A DNA stretch of 64,000 nt, taken from contig NC_064041.1 of the NCBI RefSeq assembly GCF_932526225.1, forward strand, positions 16,239,888 through 16,303,887, written 5' to 3'. The position numbers and the translations under genes are program-made. Positions 1 to 11,300 of the stretch are shown here, in pieces (the stretch's first letter is position 1; the number at the start of each line of letters is the position of its first letter). Under the pieces are notes generated by a model. It did no database searches, was not told the DNA's origin, and saw only the letters and a program-made list of their open reading frames with translations. This stretch comes from Nematostella vectensis. Its lineage: Eukaryota > Cnidaria > Anthozoa > Actiniaria > Edwardsiidae.

Positions 1-54
1 AATAACAAAGGTGTGGCTTGGCACCACACCGTACCTGGGGGGGGGGGCACTTAC

Positions 55-912
55 TCTCACAGCGCGGCTGAGTACCAGTCCACTTGTTATCTTTGCCGCA
101 CTTCCGAACGGGTGAGCCAATGAGCTTAAAGCCGTATTTACACATAAAGAAGACACGGTTACCGACACGATAAGACAAGCCGGCCTTGTAGCCATTCACC
201 GGGGTGTCGAGGTAGCCGCACCCTCCCTCTGCAAAGACATCAAAAGTTTCAACCAGTTATTTCAAACGAGCATATGAAGAAACAAAATAACGACACACGG
301 ACGGACGGACAAACGGACGGACACACGGACGGACGGACACACGGACGGACGGACACACGGACGGACGGACACACGGACGGACAGACACACGGACGGATGG
401 ACACACGGACGGACAGACACACGGACGGACGGACGGACGGACGGACACACGGACGGACAGACACACGGACGGACGGACGGACACACGGACGGACACACGG
501 ACGGACAGACACACGGACGGACGGACACACAAACGAACGGACACACGGACGGACAGACACACGGACGGACGGACGGACACACGGACGGACGGACACACGG
601 ACGGACAGACACACGGACGGACAGACACACGGACGGACGGACACACGGACGGACAGACACACGGACGGACACACGGACAGACGGGCGGACAAGACGGACG
701 GACATAAGGTTTGAAGTTGCCGAGATACTGACTCAAACATCTAAACGGCATAATATTCCACTCTCCAAGAAAGCACATAGTGGTCGCCAGTCCTTCTTGG
801 TTATACCCAGGCTTACACTTGAACGTCACGCGCTCGCCAGACATGTAACGCTCTTTTTCATTCACGATGAATGCGTTTTCCGGAATGTGACTTGGCTTGG
901 GGCAGTCCGCCA
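55..912 (-). CDS. Partial gene with sushi (CCP) domains, two exons
   Basis: Two exons are readable: 733-912 and 55-228. Each is bounded by AG/GT splice sites, has phase 1 at both ends and is a multiple of three (180 and 174 bp), the usual form of a domain-shuffling exon. The upstream exon reads DCPKPSHIPENAF to FRC and the downstream one GCGYLDTPVNGY to QPRC. Each has the four-cysteine sushi/CCP pattern with a Gly-Tyr or Gly-Phe before the middle of the domain and a Trp before the last Cys. CCP modules occur in complement-like, selectin-like and adhesion proteins and are extracellular; which of these this is cannot be told from two modules. The gene continues past the left edge; no further exon was found to its right. 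The donor of exon 733-912 lies about 28 bp from a large minisatellite that fills the intron. Confidence 0.8.
291..705. repeat. ACGG/ACAC minisatellite in the sushi-gene intron
   Basis: About 415 bp of variable 16-20 bp units built from CGGACGGACACA. It is strongly strand-asymmetric (almost no T on the plus strand) and is open in several frames on both strands, which makes spurious long reading frames. It occupies most of the intron between the two sushi exons. Confidence 0.9.
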
Positions 913-979
913 CTAAGAGAAACTAAACGTTAGGTATTTCGTGACATTACACAACACAGTAGGGACGTGCAATAAGAAA

Positions 980-1480
980 TCTTTTTGAGTGACAAATTCA
1001 AGCCAAAATAAACTTCGCCCGTCACGCCAGAGACCGACAAAAAAATAAAATCTTTCTAACGTTAAGTTCTTTTTGACAAGGAAACTTTCTGCCTAATTTT
1101 TAAGCACTCGATAAGTTGATTTTTTTTTGCCGCTGAAAGCCAGTGCGCCCGCCACCCAAAAAGTCACGTGATCTGTTAGTGCAAGCCCCACACACAAAAA
1201 AACAAGTGACGCACCCAAAAAGTCACGTGACCTGCTAGTGCAAGTCGCCACACACAACAAAACAAGTGACGCACCCAAAAAGTCACGTGATCTGTTAGTG
1301 CAAGTCGCCACACACAACAAAACAAGTGACGCACCCAAAACGTCACGTGATCTGTTAGTGCAAGTCGCCACACACAACAAAACAAGTGACGCACCCAAAA
1401 AGTCACGTGATCTGTTAGTGCAAGTCGCCACACACAACAAAACAAGTGACGCATCAAAAAAGTCACGTGATCTGTGACGC
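980..1480. repeat. Degenerate MITE copy followed by a 60-bp array grown from its end
   Basis: Bases 980-1190 match the interior and right end of the MITE at 3128-3404 (shared text includes CGCCCGTCAC and AGTCACGTGATCT). From about 1160 to 1480 the right terminus is repeated about five times as a 60-bp unit, AGTCACGTGATCTGTTAGTG plus CAAGTCGCCACACACAACAA and a short tail. Each unit has one CACGTG E-box palindrome. Confidence 0.75.
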
Positions 1481-1489
1481 ACGTAGCTT

Positions 1490-2640
1490 GGCGCGCAGAT
1501 ATAAAGTTGTCAAAAGCATGTCGTAGTTAAGACTCTCAAAAAGGGGAGGAATTCCCGCTGAAAGGTCGACGAATACCTTAATAAAACCCTCATTCTCATC
1601 AAGTAGAGTGCAAGTACTCAACACACACATGACATGAGGCCCTCAGAATATGTACAAACCAAGTACAGTGAACCCTCATACGACAGAAATAACGACGAAA
1701 GATATTATCGTCACGGTACTGGTAGCCATCGGAAGGCAAAGGTGAACACATTCAAAACAACGCCAGGATGGCTCTAGTCCAGTGGTGGGGTTTCCTATGG
1801 GCATCACGTAATGTATTCTACCCTTTTTTTTCCCGATGTAGAATAGGAATTTTCGCCATCAAAACAGTACACTTGCTACCTCTTATTTAAGCTTATTTGT
1901 AGGACGTGAATAGTCTGAAAAACGCTCCCAGACAAGACAGCACGAACATAATTAACTTTCTGCAACTTGACCATTTCTCAAACACAAATTCCATTAAGAA
2001 TACTATTCTAATCGCCTAGGAAAAATTCAATGTACTCGTCACTTGAATTTCTAAATAACAAAAGACTTGACTCTTACGCAAAAAAGCTACGATACCAAAT
2101 ATCACAACAAGCGCGTTACTTACAGTCCGCAGCAGGAAGAATTAGCGAAACGATCAGAGACGAAGCTAGCTGCAATATAAACATGTTTTGACTCTGAATA
2201 AAAACAAACTTCTCACGGGTCTGTCTGTGTAGATGAATTGTGTGTCATCGTGTTGCGCAAAGGTTATTTAACACTTAATGAGGGTGGCTGGTAAGACGAC
2301 ACTGTCATCGTCAGTGCGACCGTTACATACACCTGGCATATGTCAAAAAGAAAAAAATATGCTTGCGTGCAAAAGTATATGTTTTCGGTAGAGGCCTCCG
2401 ATAGCAGAGGCCTCTGATAGCAGGGAAAAAGAAAGACAGCTTTTGGAGTCGGTCTAGGGGTAGGGGGAGAAGAAGGCGATAAGGTGGTCTAGGGGAGAAA
2501 GGGGGACGAGAAGGGGGAAAGTGGTCTAAATGAGAAGTGGGGAGGCGGTCTAGGGGTGAGGAAAAGGGAAGAGAAGGGCGGAGATGCGCTAAAGATTACT
2601 GACTTGGTCAAAGGCATTGTAGAATTCCGATAATTCAAAC
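1490..2640. other. No gene seen
   Basis: AT-rich sequence without a supported exon. From about 2450 to 2590 there is a purine-rich tract of GGGGAGAAGG-type words. I see no splice-bounded reading frame. Confidence 0.5.
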
Positions 2641-2649
2641 TTTCAAGGA

Positions 2650-2895
2650 AATGGAATGCTACAACGAACAGTGGGCTGCGAGTTATTCCATCTTTAAAAC
2701 TTCAATAGAAATCCCTCTGACAGGACTTCTGCTGGGAGGAGACCGGTGCCTCCGGGATGGTTCCCCTGCGGCAGGGCCCAGACTGTCGTCCACATCATCA
2801 ACGCCTGCCCGCTCTTTGGTCCTCTCGAGGCCCTAGGTCTTCAGATCCTTGACCTAAGAACCCGTCATAGGCTGACATTTGAGCTACCTCTATGA
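2650..2895 (+). pseudogene. Fragment of non-LTR retrotransposon 3' coding end
   Basis: One plus-strand frame reads CGRAQTVVHIINACPLFGP and on to a stop at about 2893. This resembles the Cys-rich tail after the reverse transcriptase domain of many LINE elements (CxCGxxQTxxHxxxxCP). No reverse transcriptase motifs, no long 5' part and no poly-A tail were found, so this is a short dead relic. Family assignment is by motif only. Confidence 0.5.
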
Positions 2896-3127
2896 TAAGG
2901 GAATCAAAAGAAAGACAAAGGGAATTGATCAATTAGTGTTTTGGGGGGAATCTAAAATAATTACTTAGGGTGTATTTGTTCTCTTGGCTAAACAAAAATG
3001 TGCAAAAACTAGCACAAGTAAAAATAAGGCAATAGATATATGGCTATACAGTATGAACCTGTTGAACACAATACTGAACAATTCTGTACAACATGTATGC
3101 GTACGTGGAATGCATTGATTTCTATAA

Positions 3128-3404
3128 GGACTTGCGCTAAGAGATCACGTGACCTTTTTTGGTGGCAAATTCAAAGCAAAATGATCAAACAAAAAAATCA
3201 GAAATAACTGCGCCCGTCACACCAGAGAACGACGAAGTAATAAAATCTTAAAATGAAACTAAACCCTTTCTGAAAAAAGAGATCTGTTTTTTTTTCGTAA
3301 TCGCAAAATAAGTTGGTTTTCGTTGCTGTTAATTTGCCACTAAAAGGCTGAGCGCGCGCTAATTTGCCACCCAAACAGTCACGTGATCTCTTAGCGCAAG
3401 TCCC
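3128..3404. mobile_element. 277-bp MITE with E-box-containing TIRs
   Basis: The ends are inverted copies: left GGACTTGCGCTAAGAGATCA and onwards, right its reverse complement ending GCGCAAGTCC. The TIR is about 25 bp and contains CACGTG. The interior has no coding capacity. Half of a second copy lies at 980-1190. Confidence 0.75.
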
Positions 3405-5190
3405 CTATTTACGAGATATATATTCATTTAAACAAAGGTGCATTCCCCCACCAACCTTCGATCACATGGTTGCTTTAGAGAGCTTTTACCTCGGTATTTC
3501 GTAAGCCTGAACGCATCTAAAACATAGCGTATCCATTGAGTATATTTCAGAATATTTAATATATTCACTTTTGTTTTCCTAGATCGCAAACAACATGCGC
3601 ACGCACGCGTGACAATAAAGAGAACAAAGGCTGGAGGCGGCCTTAAAACCTCGGTCACAGCGTGCTGTGCATGGTGACGACAGCTTTTCACTGCTATAGC
3701 AACACGCTAATTCCCAAGAGATGCAAGCTTGAAAAAGACCCCGATATTTTTCATTCTACATTTCAGCGAGCTGTGCGTGGCGTAACCGTATAAGACAGGC
3801 CTGGGATCCTGGTTATTGCCTCCCCATTAATGCGCGGGTACCTCAGGTTCCTTTGTGTTGTACAGTTCGCTAGATAGCGGTGCTGGGGTCGAAATCTCCA
3901 GCTTAGCCGTAAAGCTTTAGCTGCCATACGGTGTTTCAGCGCATGTCTGGAAGTATGGTCTGTTTTTTTCTCATTTCATTTGGTATGGATGAGGTTTCAT
4001 CCATTTGCATACCAATACTCTGTTTATTGCTTTATCACTTTTGGGCTTTCCGTTCGATCCTATTTCAGGTGATTAGCCAGGATTTGCCGAAGGGCGAGAG
4101 GATTGTGTCGGCATATTTAGGGACATCGCGCATGCGCACCGCGTGTGGTAAACCATTGTATTTGTTCGCTTTTTTGGAACTATAAAAATTCATCGAGACT
4201 AGAGTTTAGACATAAATGGATAATATTGAACGGTCTGTCAATAAGGTGGGGTAGGACTATGTGGGTGTTGACGTTCCATGCCGTGGTCGTTGTTTTGATT
4301 TGCTCTTGATTTGATCTAATACAATCGTTTTTCCCACAGGTTTTACACACTCGTCGAATTTCTCGCCGTTCTACCACTACGCCTACCTGCGTTTCTCCCC
4401 CCCCCCCCCCCCTCCCTCGGGTTGGTATTGTTTCCCGTCGGTGCGTACGTGCGTACTTTGGCTATGTTTACCCGCCCTCGAGATGGAGTGACCGGACCGG
4501 CCATTTAGTCGGACACCTATCGATTGCACACTTCTGTTGACATATTTCCCACCCCACCAACCCATGGGTACCCAAAACGAGAGGCGCACGGAACTTTTTG
4601 CTTATTTTTTTCTGCAAGTACGTTATGGCTTTAAACATTTATAGATATTTAAATAGGTTTAGAGTGGTTTTGAGGGTTCAAACATCTATTTTTTTAAACA
4701 GATTCCGCTATAAAGGGAAAGCTCTTCTTTTTATAGCGTAACCTTGTGTTTACAATAAGGCTGCGATGCGAGCTTGTATATGTTAGATCCTGCTTTGTAT
4801 CATGGGCAATATAAGACTCCTGCTCTCTAAACGCGACAAGACATTACACATCAAAAACATGGATGTGTTCTAATAGTCTGTTTGCCCATTTACGCGTTAC
4901 CCATGATGCCACAGTTCCAGATATAAAATACAATAGAGCCTTGATATAACGACACTCGATCAACGACACTCGATTAACGATTTTCGATATAACGATATTC
5001 GACATAACGATGTCCTTGTCGATTTTATGATGCGCATTTTTAAAAAATAGCCATCTTAACCACTTTTTTAGCCTCGGTCCCGCGGTCTTCTGGATAATTT
5101 ATAATGGAATAAATTGTTATTATTGCATACTCGTCTTCAGACGACAAGTCATCCAAACTGACTTCCGCATTCGTGGACTTCTCGAAAAGT
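3405..5190. other. Intergenic, no gene seen
   Basis: Region between the sushi gene and the 3' end of the GARNL3-like gene. It holds a C homopolymer (about 4398-4412) and a short run of ATAACGA/CGACACTCGAT repeats at 4935-5015. The reading frames here lack splice sites and family resemblance. Confidence 0.5.
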
Positions 5191-5372
5191 CGTGAAGCAC
5201 TCGTCACACTTTCGGAATAAATCGATATGTCGTCGCATCGCACTAAAAACCTCCCGAATAACCCTTCGTCATGTTTTCGTGAAGTCGTGAAGCACTCGTC
5301 ACACTTTCGGAATAAATCGATATGTCATCGCACCGCACTAAAACCCTCCCGAATAACCCTTCGTCATGTTTT
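5191..5372. repeat. Direct duplication over the GARNL3 stop codon
   Basis: An approximately 86-bp block (GTGAAGCACTCGTCACACTT to TCATGTTTTC) occurs at 5191-5277 and again at about 5287-5372. The second copy includes the last codons and the TGA stop of the GARNL3-like gene; the first lies just downstream of it. Confidence 0.7.
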
Positions 5373-8300
5373 CTTCGCTCTACGATGGTGCGTTAAGTCA
5401 TCGCTCTCTCTACGAGTCCACACTGTAAACCGTTCGTCCTTCGCATGCGCGCACGAGCTGACTGGACATGACTTTGTCCTAGTAACCGTCGCCTTGGCAA
5501 CCAAAGTGTTCTCAGGGTTGGATTCCGCTGGTTCCCAGGACACTCTACGGGCCGCTCTTTCCCCGTCTATTTGATCCGAGATAGGAGTGGAAAGTAGTTG
5601 AGGCGGGAGTGCTGTGTCTTCGGGAATTTTAACCGTGGGGACTGGGGAGAGAAACTGCCCCATCAAAGAAAACAAAGAGATCTTGTACACGGAAGTGACG
5701 TCACGTTGGTTAAGCGCTGAAGGAGACTGCTGTCCATTTCCGTTTGCTTGTGGAGTGGATGCTGTGAAGAAGATATCCAGCTGAAAGGTAAAAAAAAAAC
5801 ATTCGCGTGAGATGGTGAAATATGTGACTAGTCACATGACCTATTGTGTTAGGTGTTGCGTGACTGGCTAGTTTCACATGTGACTGACCTCGTGATCTAT
5901 TGTGTTCGGTGTTGCGCGCCCTGCTTGCCTTAAATGTGACTGGTCACACAACATGTTGTGCTATGTGTTGCGTGACTGGCTAGTTTCACATGTGACTGAC
6001 CTCGTGATCTATTGTGCTAGGTGTTGCGTGACTGGCTAGTTTCACATGTGACTGACCTCGTGACCTATTGTGCTAGGTGTTGCGTGACTGGCTAGTTTCA
6101 CATGTGACTGACCTCGTGATCTATTGTGCTAGGTGTTGCGTGACTGGCTAGTTTCACATGTGACTGACCTCGTGATCTATTGTGCTAGGTGTTGCGTGAC
6201 TGGCTAGTTTCACATGTGACTGACCCCGTGATCTATTGTGTTAGGTGTTGCGTGACTGGCTAGTTTCACATGTGACTGACCTCGTGATCTATTGTGCTAG
6301 GTGTTGCGTGACTGGCTAGTTTCACATGTGACTGACCTCGTGATCTATTGTGCTAGGTGTTGCGTGACTGGCTAGTTTCACATGTGACTGACCTCGTGAC
6401 CTATTGTGCTAGGTGTTGCGTGACTGGCTAGTTTCACATGTGACTGACCTCGTGATCTATTGTGCTAGGTGTTGCGTGACTGGCTAGTTTCACATGTGAC
6501 TGACCTCGTGACCTATTGTGCTAGGTGTTGCGTGACAGGCTTGTCTTTCATGTGACTGGTCACTCGATGTGTTGTGTTACGTGAAAGGCTAGTCTAACAT
6601 GTGACCGGTCACTCGACGTGTTGTGTTACGTGACAGGCTAGTCTTACATGTAACCGGTCACTACGTATTGTGTTACGTGACAGGCTAGTCTTACATGTGA
6701 CTGTTCACTTTACGTGTTGTGTTACGTGACAGGCTAGTCTGTCATGTGACCGTTCACTTGACGTGTTGTGTTACGTGACAGGCTAGTCTGTCATGTGACT
6801 GTTCACTTTACGTGTTGTGTTACGTGACAGGCTAGTCTGTCATGTGACTGTTCACTTGACGTGTTGTGTTACGTAACACGCTATAGTCCGGTCGCTTAGT
6901 GTTTTAATCTATACATAGCGGACAAAAGCACCAAACTTGGCATAAAGATAGCCAAGAGGATGCTAATAATTATTGAGACCGGTGCCCACCGGTACCACTT
7001 GAGGATTTTGTGTAATAACCGAATAAAAATTAGAAAAAAGCGTCTATCGCGGGCTCCCTGTGGTGAAATTTAAAAGACCTTGTATTTCCAAAACTAAGGC
7101 GAAATATCTGATTGTTTTTTTTTTTGGTAGGGAAAATATAACGCCCTTTGTTAATATTTCAAGATAAAACTGTCGTCGGCTGCATTAAAACGCTTTATTT
7201 ACGAGAAAAAGTTTTCAAAGCTAGACCCAATCCCCCTCACGGTTTTCCAAGATGGCGGTCTATATTTGCACAGTATACGCTGTATGTACCTCATAAAATC
7301 GCGTATTTTTGGTAAAAAAAGCTCATTCTTAATGTATCAAGGACTTTCAATGTGTATAACCTACTAAACTAAATCTGCGATTAATCGCAATTATCGGGTA
7401 TTTTGACGTTGGCTAAAAGAAGAAATAGAGATGGATTTAATAAGGGGGGTTTGTAAGTGTCTGTCAACTAGACACCAAAGACCAATAAGATGCTTTAGAT
7501 ATGCCTCCTCAATCAAAGTTATTAGATTGTGATGCTTGAGAATATTAGAGGATTTGGATGTTCAGCAGAAGAAACACCTGTAGAAACTCTTTGACGCAAA
7601 TAGCGTAAAATGGCACAGGCATTGTCCAAATTTGCGGTATTAATGTTCGAAAGCACTTAAGAACAAAAAAAGCTGACTAGCAGAGGCACTAACGAAAAAA
7701 CAGTGCTTATTGCTCACTACGTGTGCATTATAGTGATGAGGTTGAACGCATCGCATGCTTTTAACAGGATAGCAACCAACCTCGGAATCGCCGCGGAATA
7801 GATGACTATGTTATTATCTTAAAAGATTGGTTGCTATCCTGTTAAAAGCATGCGATGCGTTCAACCATAGTCATTGAGACATCTTTAAAAAGATGTCTCA
7901 ATGATGACGTCAGGGATGGAAAAAGCTGTGGAGTATAAGAAAAGGAAAGGTCTCCAGAAAGCGAGAGAGGATAATAAAAAAGTATAGAGCTTTTGTCAGG
8001 CTTATATAATATAATATAATATAATATAATATAATATAATATAATATAATATAATATAATATAATATAATATAATATAATATAATATAATATAATATAAT
8101 ATAATATAATATAATATAATATAATATAATATAATATAATATAATATAATATAATATAATATAATATAATATAATATAATATAATATAATATAATATAAT
8201 ATAATATAATATAATATAATATAATATAATATAATATAATATAATATAATATAATATAATATAATATAATATAATATAATATAATATATTAGTAACAGTA

Positions 8301-11300
8301 AATATAAATGGAGGCTGTTGAAAATGGTACGTACCTTTTTTCTGATATCCGAGCTCCACAATGCACATGAGACACGCTTGGGAGATTTTGGGAATGAAAA
8401 ATCCTTTAACCGTTTTCTACTAAAGGACAGAGTTTTAGAGGCTTTTCCTAAGGCGCGGATCAGTGATCGGCGGATCGTTATTGTAATAAAGGGAAAAAAG
8501 TAATTCTGAAAGAAACTGAGCCTTTTCAGAATGATGCGCGTACGCTAGCTTGTGCGCAGGGTCCGCGGGTATTTCTTTTCCAAACAGAGGATTTTTCCTT
8601 TCTCAGGGACGTTTTCTTCGAGGTGCCGAAAAAACGACGGTGCTATAAACAAGTGTACAAAAATCCTAGTGTTGACGGTACTAACGTCAACCTTAGGAGA
8701 GGTCACGTTTAGCCCCAAACCTACGTAAGTCAGAATTATTCTACTATTCTAACGATCAGATTCATTTTTTATTTTACAAAATGAAAATATTAATCATGGA
8801 ACGCTATTAGCTAGGGTTTTCGGCTTCATACGACCGAGTGGTTGGAAGTCAAGGGCGTCTGCCGGCGCCCCCGCTTTGGCTCATAACTAGCGAAGGGTAG
8901 AGCGAGGCTCTCGCCTCGAAAACAATTGTGATAATTTGATTTTAAAAATAACATAGGGCCGTAACAAAAAAGATAAACAAATGATTCGAGTTGTGATGGC
9001 ACATTTTATCAACGCACAACAGGCTATGAAAAATATCCCTTATCAGTGGCGGATTTTCTCCTGCTGACGGGCCTATTGATTACAGCCGCGCTGGTTGAAT
9101 TTTAAAAGCTCTGTAGCCCTCAATATAACACTTACAGAACTCATTGAAAGAACATTTCTAGGGAAATTAATGTGCACCACCTATTTGTGCTTATTTGATG
9201 AAAGAATATCAGTCTTATTTGCATGTTAGCAAGAGGGATGTAAAATAAGCCGCGTGGGGCCTGGGTTCCAGCAGGTTTTCCTTCTTCTTCAAATGTAGCT
9301 TTTTATAGCTATTTTATATGTTTTTTGGCACGGAATTCGATAGAATAGAGCTAAAAAGATATAAATCGTTTTCAAATTTGTGCGGTTTGATCTTTTTTGT
9401 CTCATGAAAAGGTATGGAAATCTTACCACAGGGTGACCGCAAAACCAGATTAAAAAAAAAACTAATAATTGCTTTTTATCTATGGATCAGCTAATGGTAC
9501 CGGTGGGCACCGGTCTCAATATTGATTACCATCTCCTAGGCTATATTTATACGAAGTTTGGTGCTTTTGTACGCTGTGTATAGATTGAGCTCTTTTTTGT
9601 GCGCTAAGCGACCCGACTACTAGTCTTACATGTGACTGGTTACTCACGTGTTGTGTTACGTGACAGGCTAGTCTTTTAGTGACTGTTCACTTGACGTGTT
9701 GTGTTACGTGACACGCTAATCGTACAGGTGACTGGTCACTCGACTTGTTGTGCTAAAAGTTGCGTGACAGGCTAGGTTACCTTAGATGTGATCACCCGCA
9801 GGTTGGGGAGGACTAGTGTGTGTACCAGGTTGCCATTGACGACCAGACGAATCTCTATCGTGTTGGTGGTGAAGGCGAGAAGGTATGGGAACGCACAGAC
9901 TGCCGGGTAAAAAAAACAACGGGTCAAGAATACATAGTCTAGCAAGGAACATCGAGTTTAGCGTCAGTGACACCAGGCAGTTGTCAAATAAACTAAAACT
10001 AACTACAACGAGTCCAGGATACAAAGAGTTGAGCGTCAATGACACCAGGCAGTTGTCAAATAAACTAAAACTAAATACAACGAGTCCAGGATACGAAGAC
10101 AAGCAAACAACCATTGGGTTCAGCTTAAAAAAAAAAAAAAATAATAATAACTCTTTATCGAAATACGAACATCCAGAACTAGACAAAAAAAAAAACAGAT
10201 TCAAAAGCCGATGTTGTAATTGACTCTACCAAAATCGATTGTCAAAAATAAAAAAAAATGTCAAAAAATCATGAAAGGGAGAGTGGCTCTCCTCAAACCT
10301 TTCTACTCACCTACGAACTGCGGGGCAGAATTCCAGTTGAGGTAAAAATTAGAAGAATTTTTACCATTCAAACGTTTGAACACTGATTGATCTAAAAAAA
10401 AAAAGCTAATTCTGATTACACCTCAACCATACCATGGGCTCAACTTGTTTTTATGATCATTGACTTCCGGTAAATTTGCGCAGAAAGCAAATGCAATCAG
10501 AGACGGTTTAGCGCCGTGCAAGCAACAAAAACAACCAGGCGTAACTTGCACAACACGCTGGAAGGTGCTGCGGCAAAGAACGCCCCTAATTTAGACGGCC
10601 AGGTTTAAACACCACAGCTGATCTGACCGGGGAAGGAACCCTGGTTCACTGCAGTGTTCATAGGGTTTTCACCAGAGTGTTGGAATTCAGTTAGGTAATT
10701 CTTCAAAATTCGTGAAACTTGTTATGAATTTTAAGCCAGTGAGTAGACCCGACCTCATACGACACTTACGATTAAAAGTGAGTAGTACTTCAACTTTATA
10801 CGACACTTACGATTAAAAGTGAGTAGAAGTTCAGGTTCGTGATCCTCATAGACGTCAATAGCAGATACAAGCGTTGTCTTCTGTGAAGAAAAGAGTTAAG
10901 GTGTAAGCCTGGCCTGAGGCGTAAGTTTAAAGAACCTCTTGAAAAAAGTCACCATTTTTGCAATGTATCAAGTGTGAAAATTCGCCCATTTTCATTGGCT
11001 TATTTGGGAAAGCTGTTGCGATCAGACCTCAATAAAAAAAAGTTGCCCTTCTTGTCCGAGTTGATGATTCAGTCAAGTTCGTCATTATTTCAGACTCCGA
11101 CTTCTTCATAACTTCCGGTTCGGCCCTTATACTTTCATATATTTTTTTGCAAGAAAAATCGTGTAAAATGGTGAAGGTTGGCTTGCAGTGATTGACATGG
11201 TTTATAAAGACAAAAGTATTAAATACATTGGTAATTTGGCTAAATATTTCATCTGTATTTGTGCTGCAAACTAGATCATATCAGTAAAATATTAAAGTTG

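Larger units (their letters stand above)
6884..9619. mobile_element. 2.7-kb TIR element inserted in a minisatellite, CTA target duplication
   Basis: The left end reads TAGTCCGGTCGCTTAG and the right end, reverse complemented, TAGTCGGGTCGCTTAG. Similarity continues about 110 bp inward through CAATCTATACA, CAAAAGCACCAAACTT and GAGACCGGTGCCCACCGGTA. CTA occurs on both outer sides (6881-6883 and 9620-9622) and the same minisatellite flanks both ends, so the empty site can be read directly. A 3-bp duplication fits the PIF/Harbinger type but no transposase is present, so the superfamily is open. Inside are a pentanucleotide array, a 40-bp-arm foldback and a perfect hairpin. It appears non-autonomous. 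Confidence 0.8.

Noticed and set aside
249-740. Pro/Ser/Val/Cys-repeat proteins on the minus strand
   Set aside because: Minisatellite in the sushi-gene intron; only the part at 733-912 is a real exon.
3931-4185. 84-codon plus frame with a hydrophobic middle
   Set aside because: Isolated, no splice sites or similarity seen.
5227-5574. 115-codon plus-strand frame
   Set aside because: Antisense shadow of the last GARNL3 exon and the adjacent duplication.
7910-8368. Frames of 119-152 codons with YYIIL repeats
   Set aside because: Read-through of an ATAAT microsatellite.
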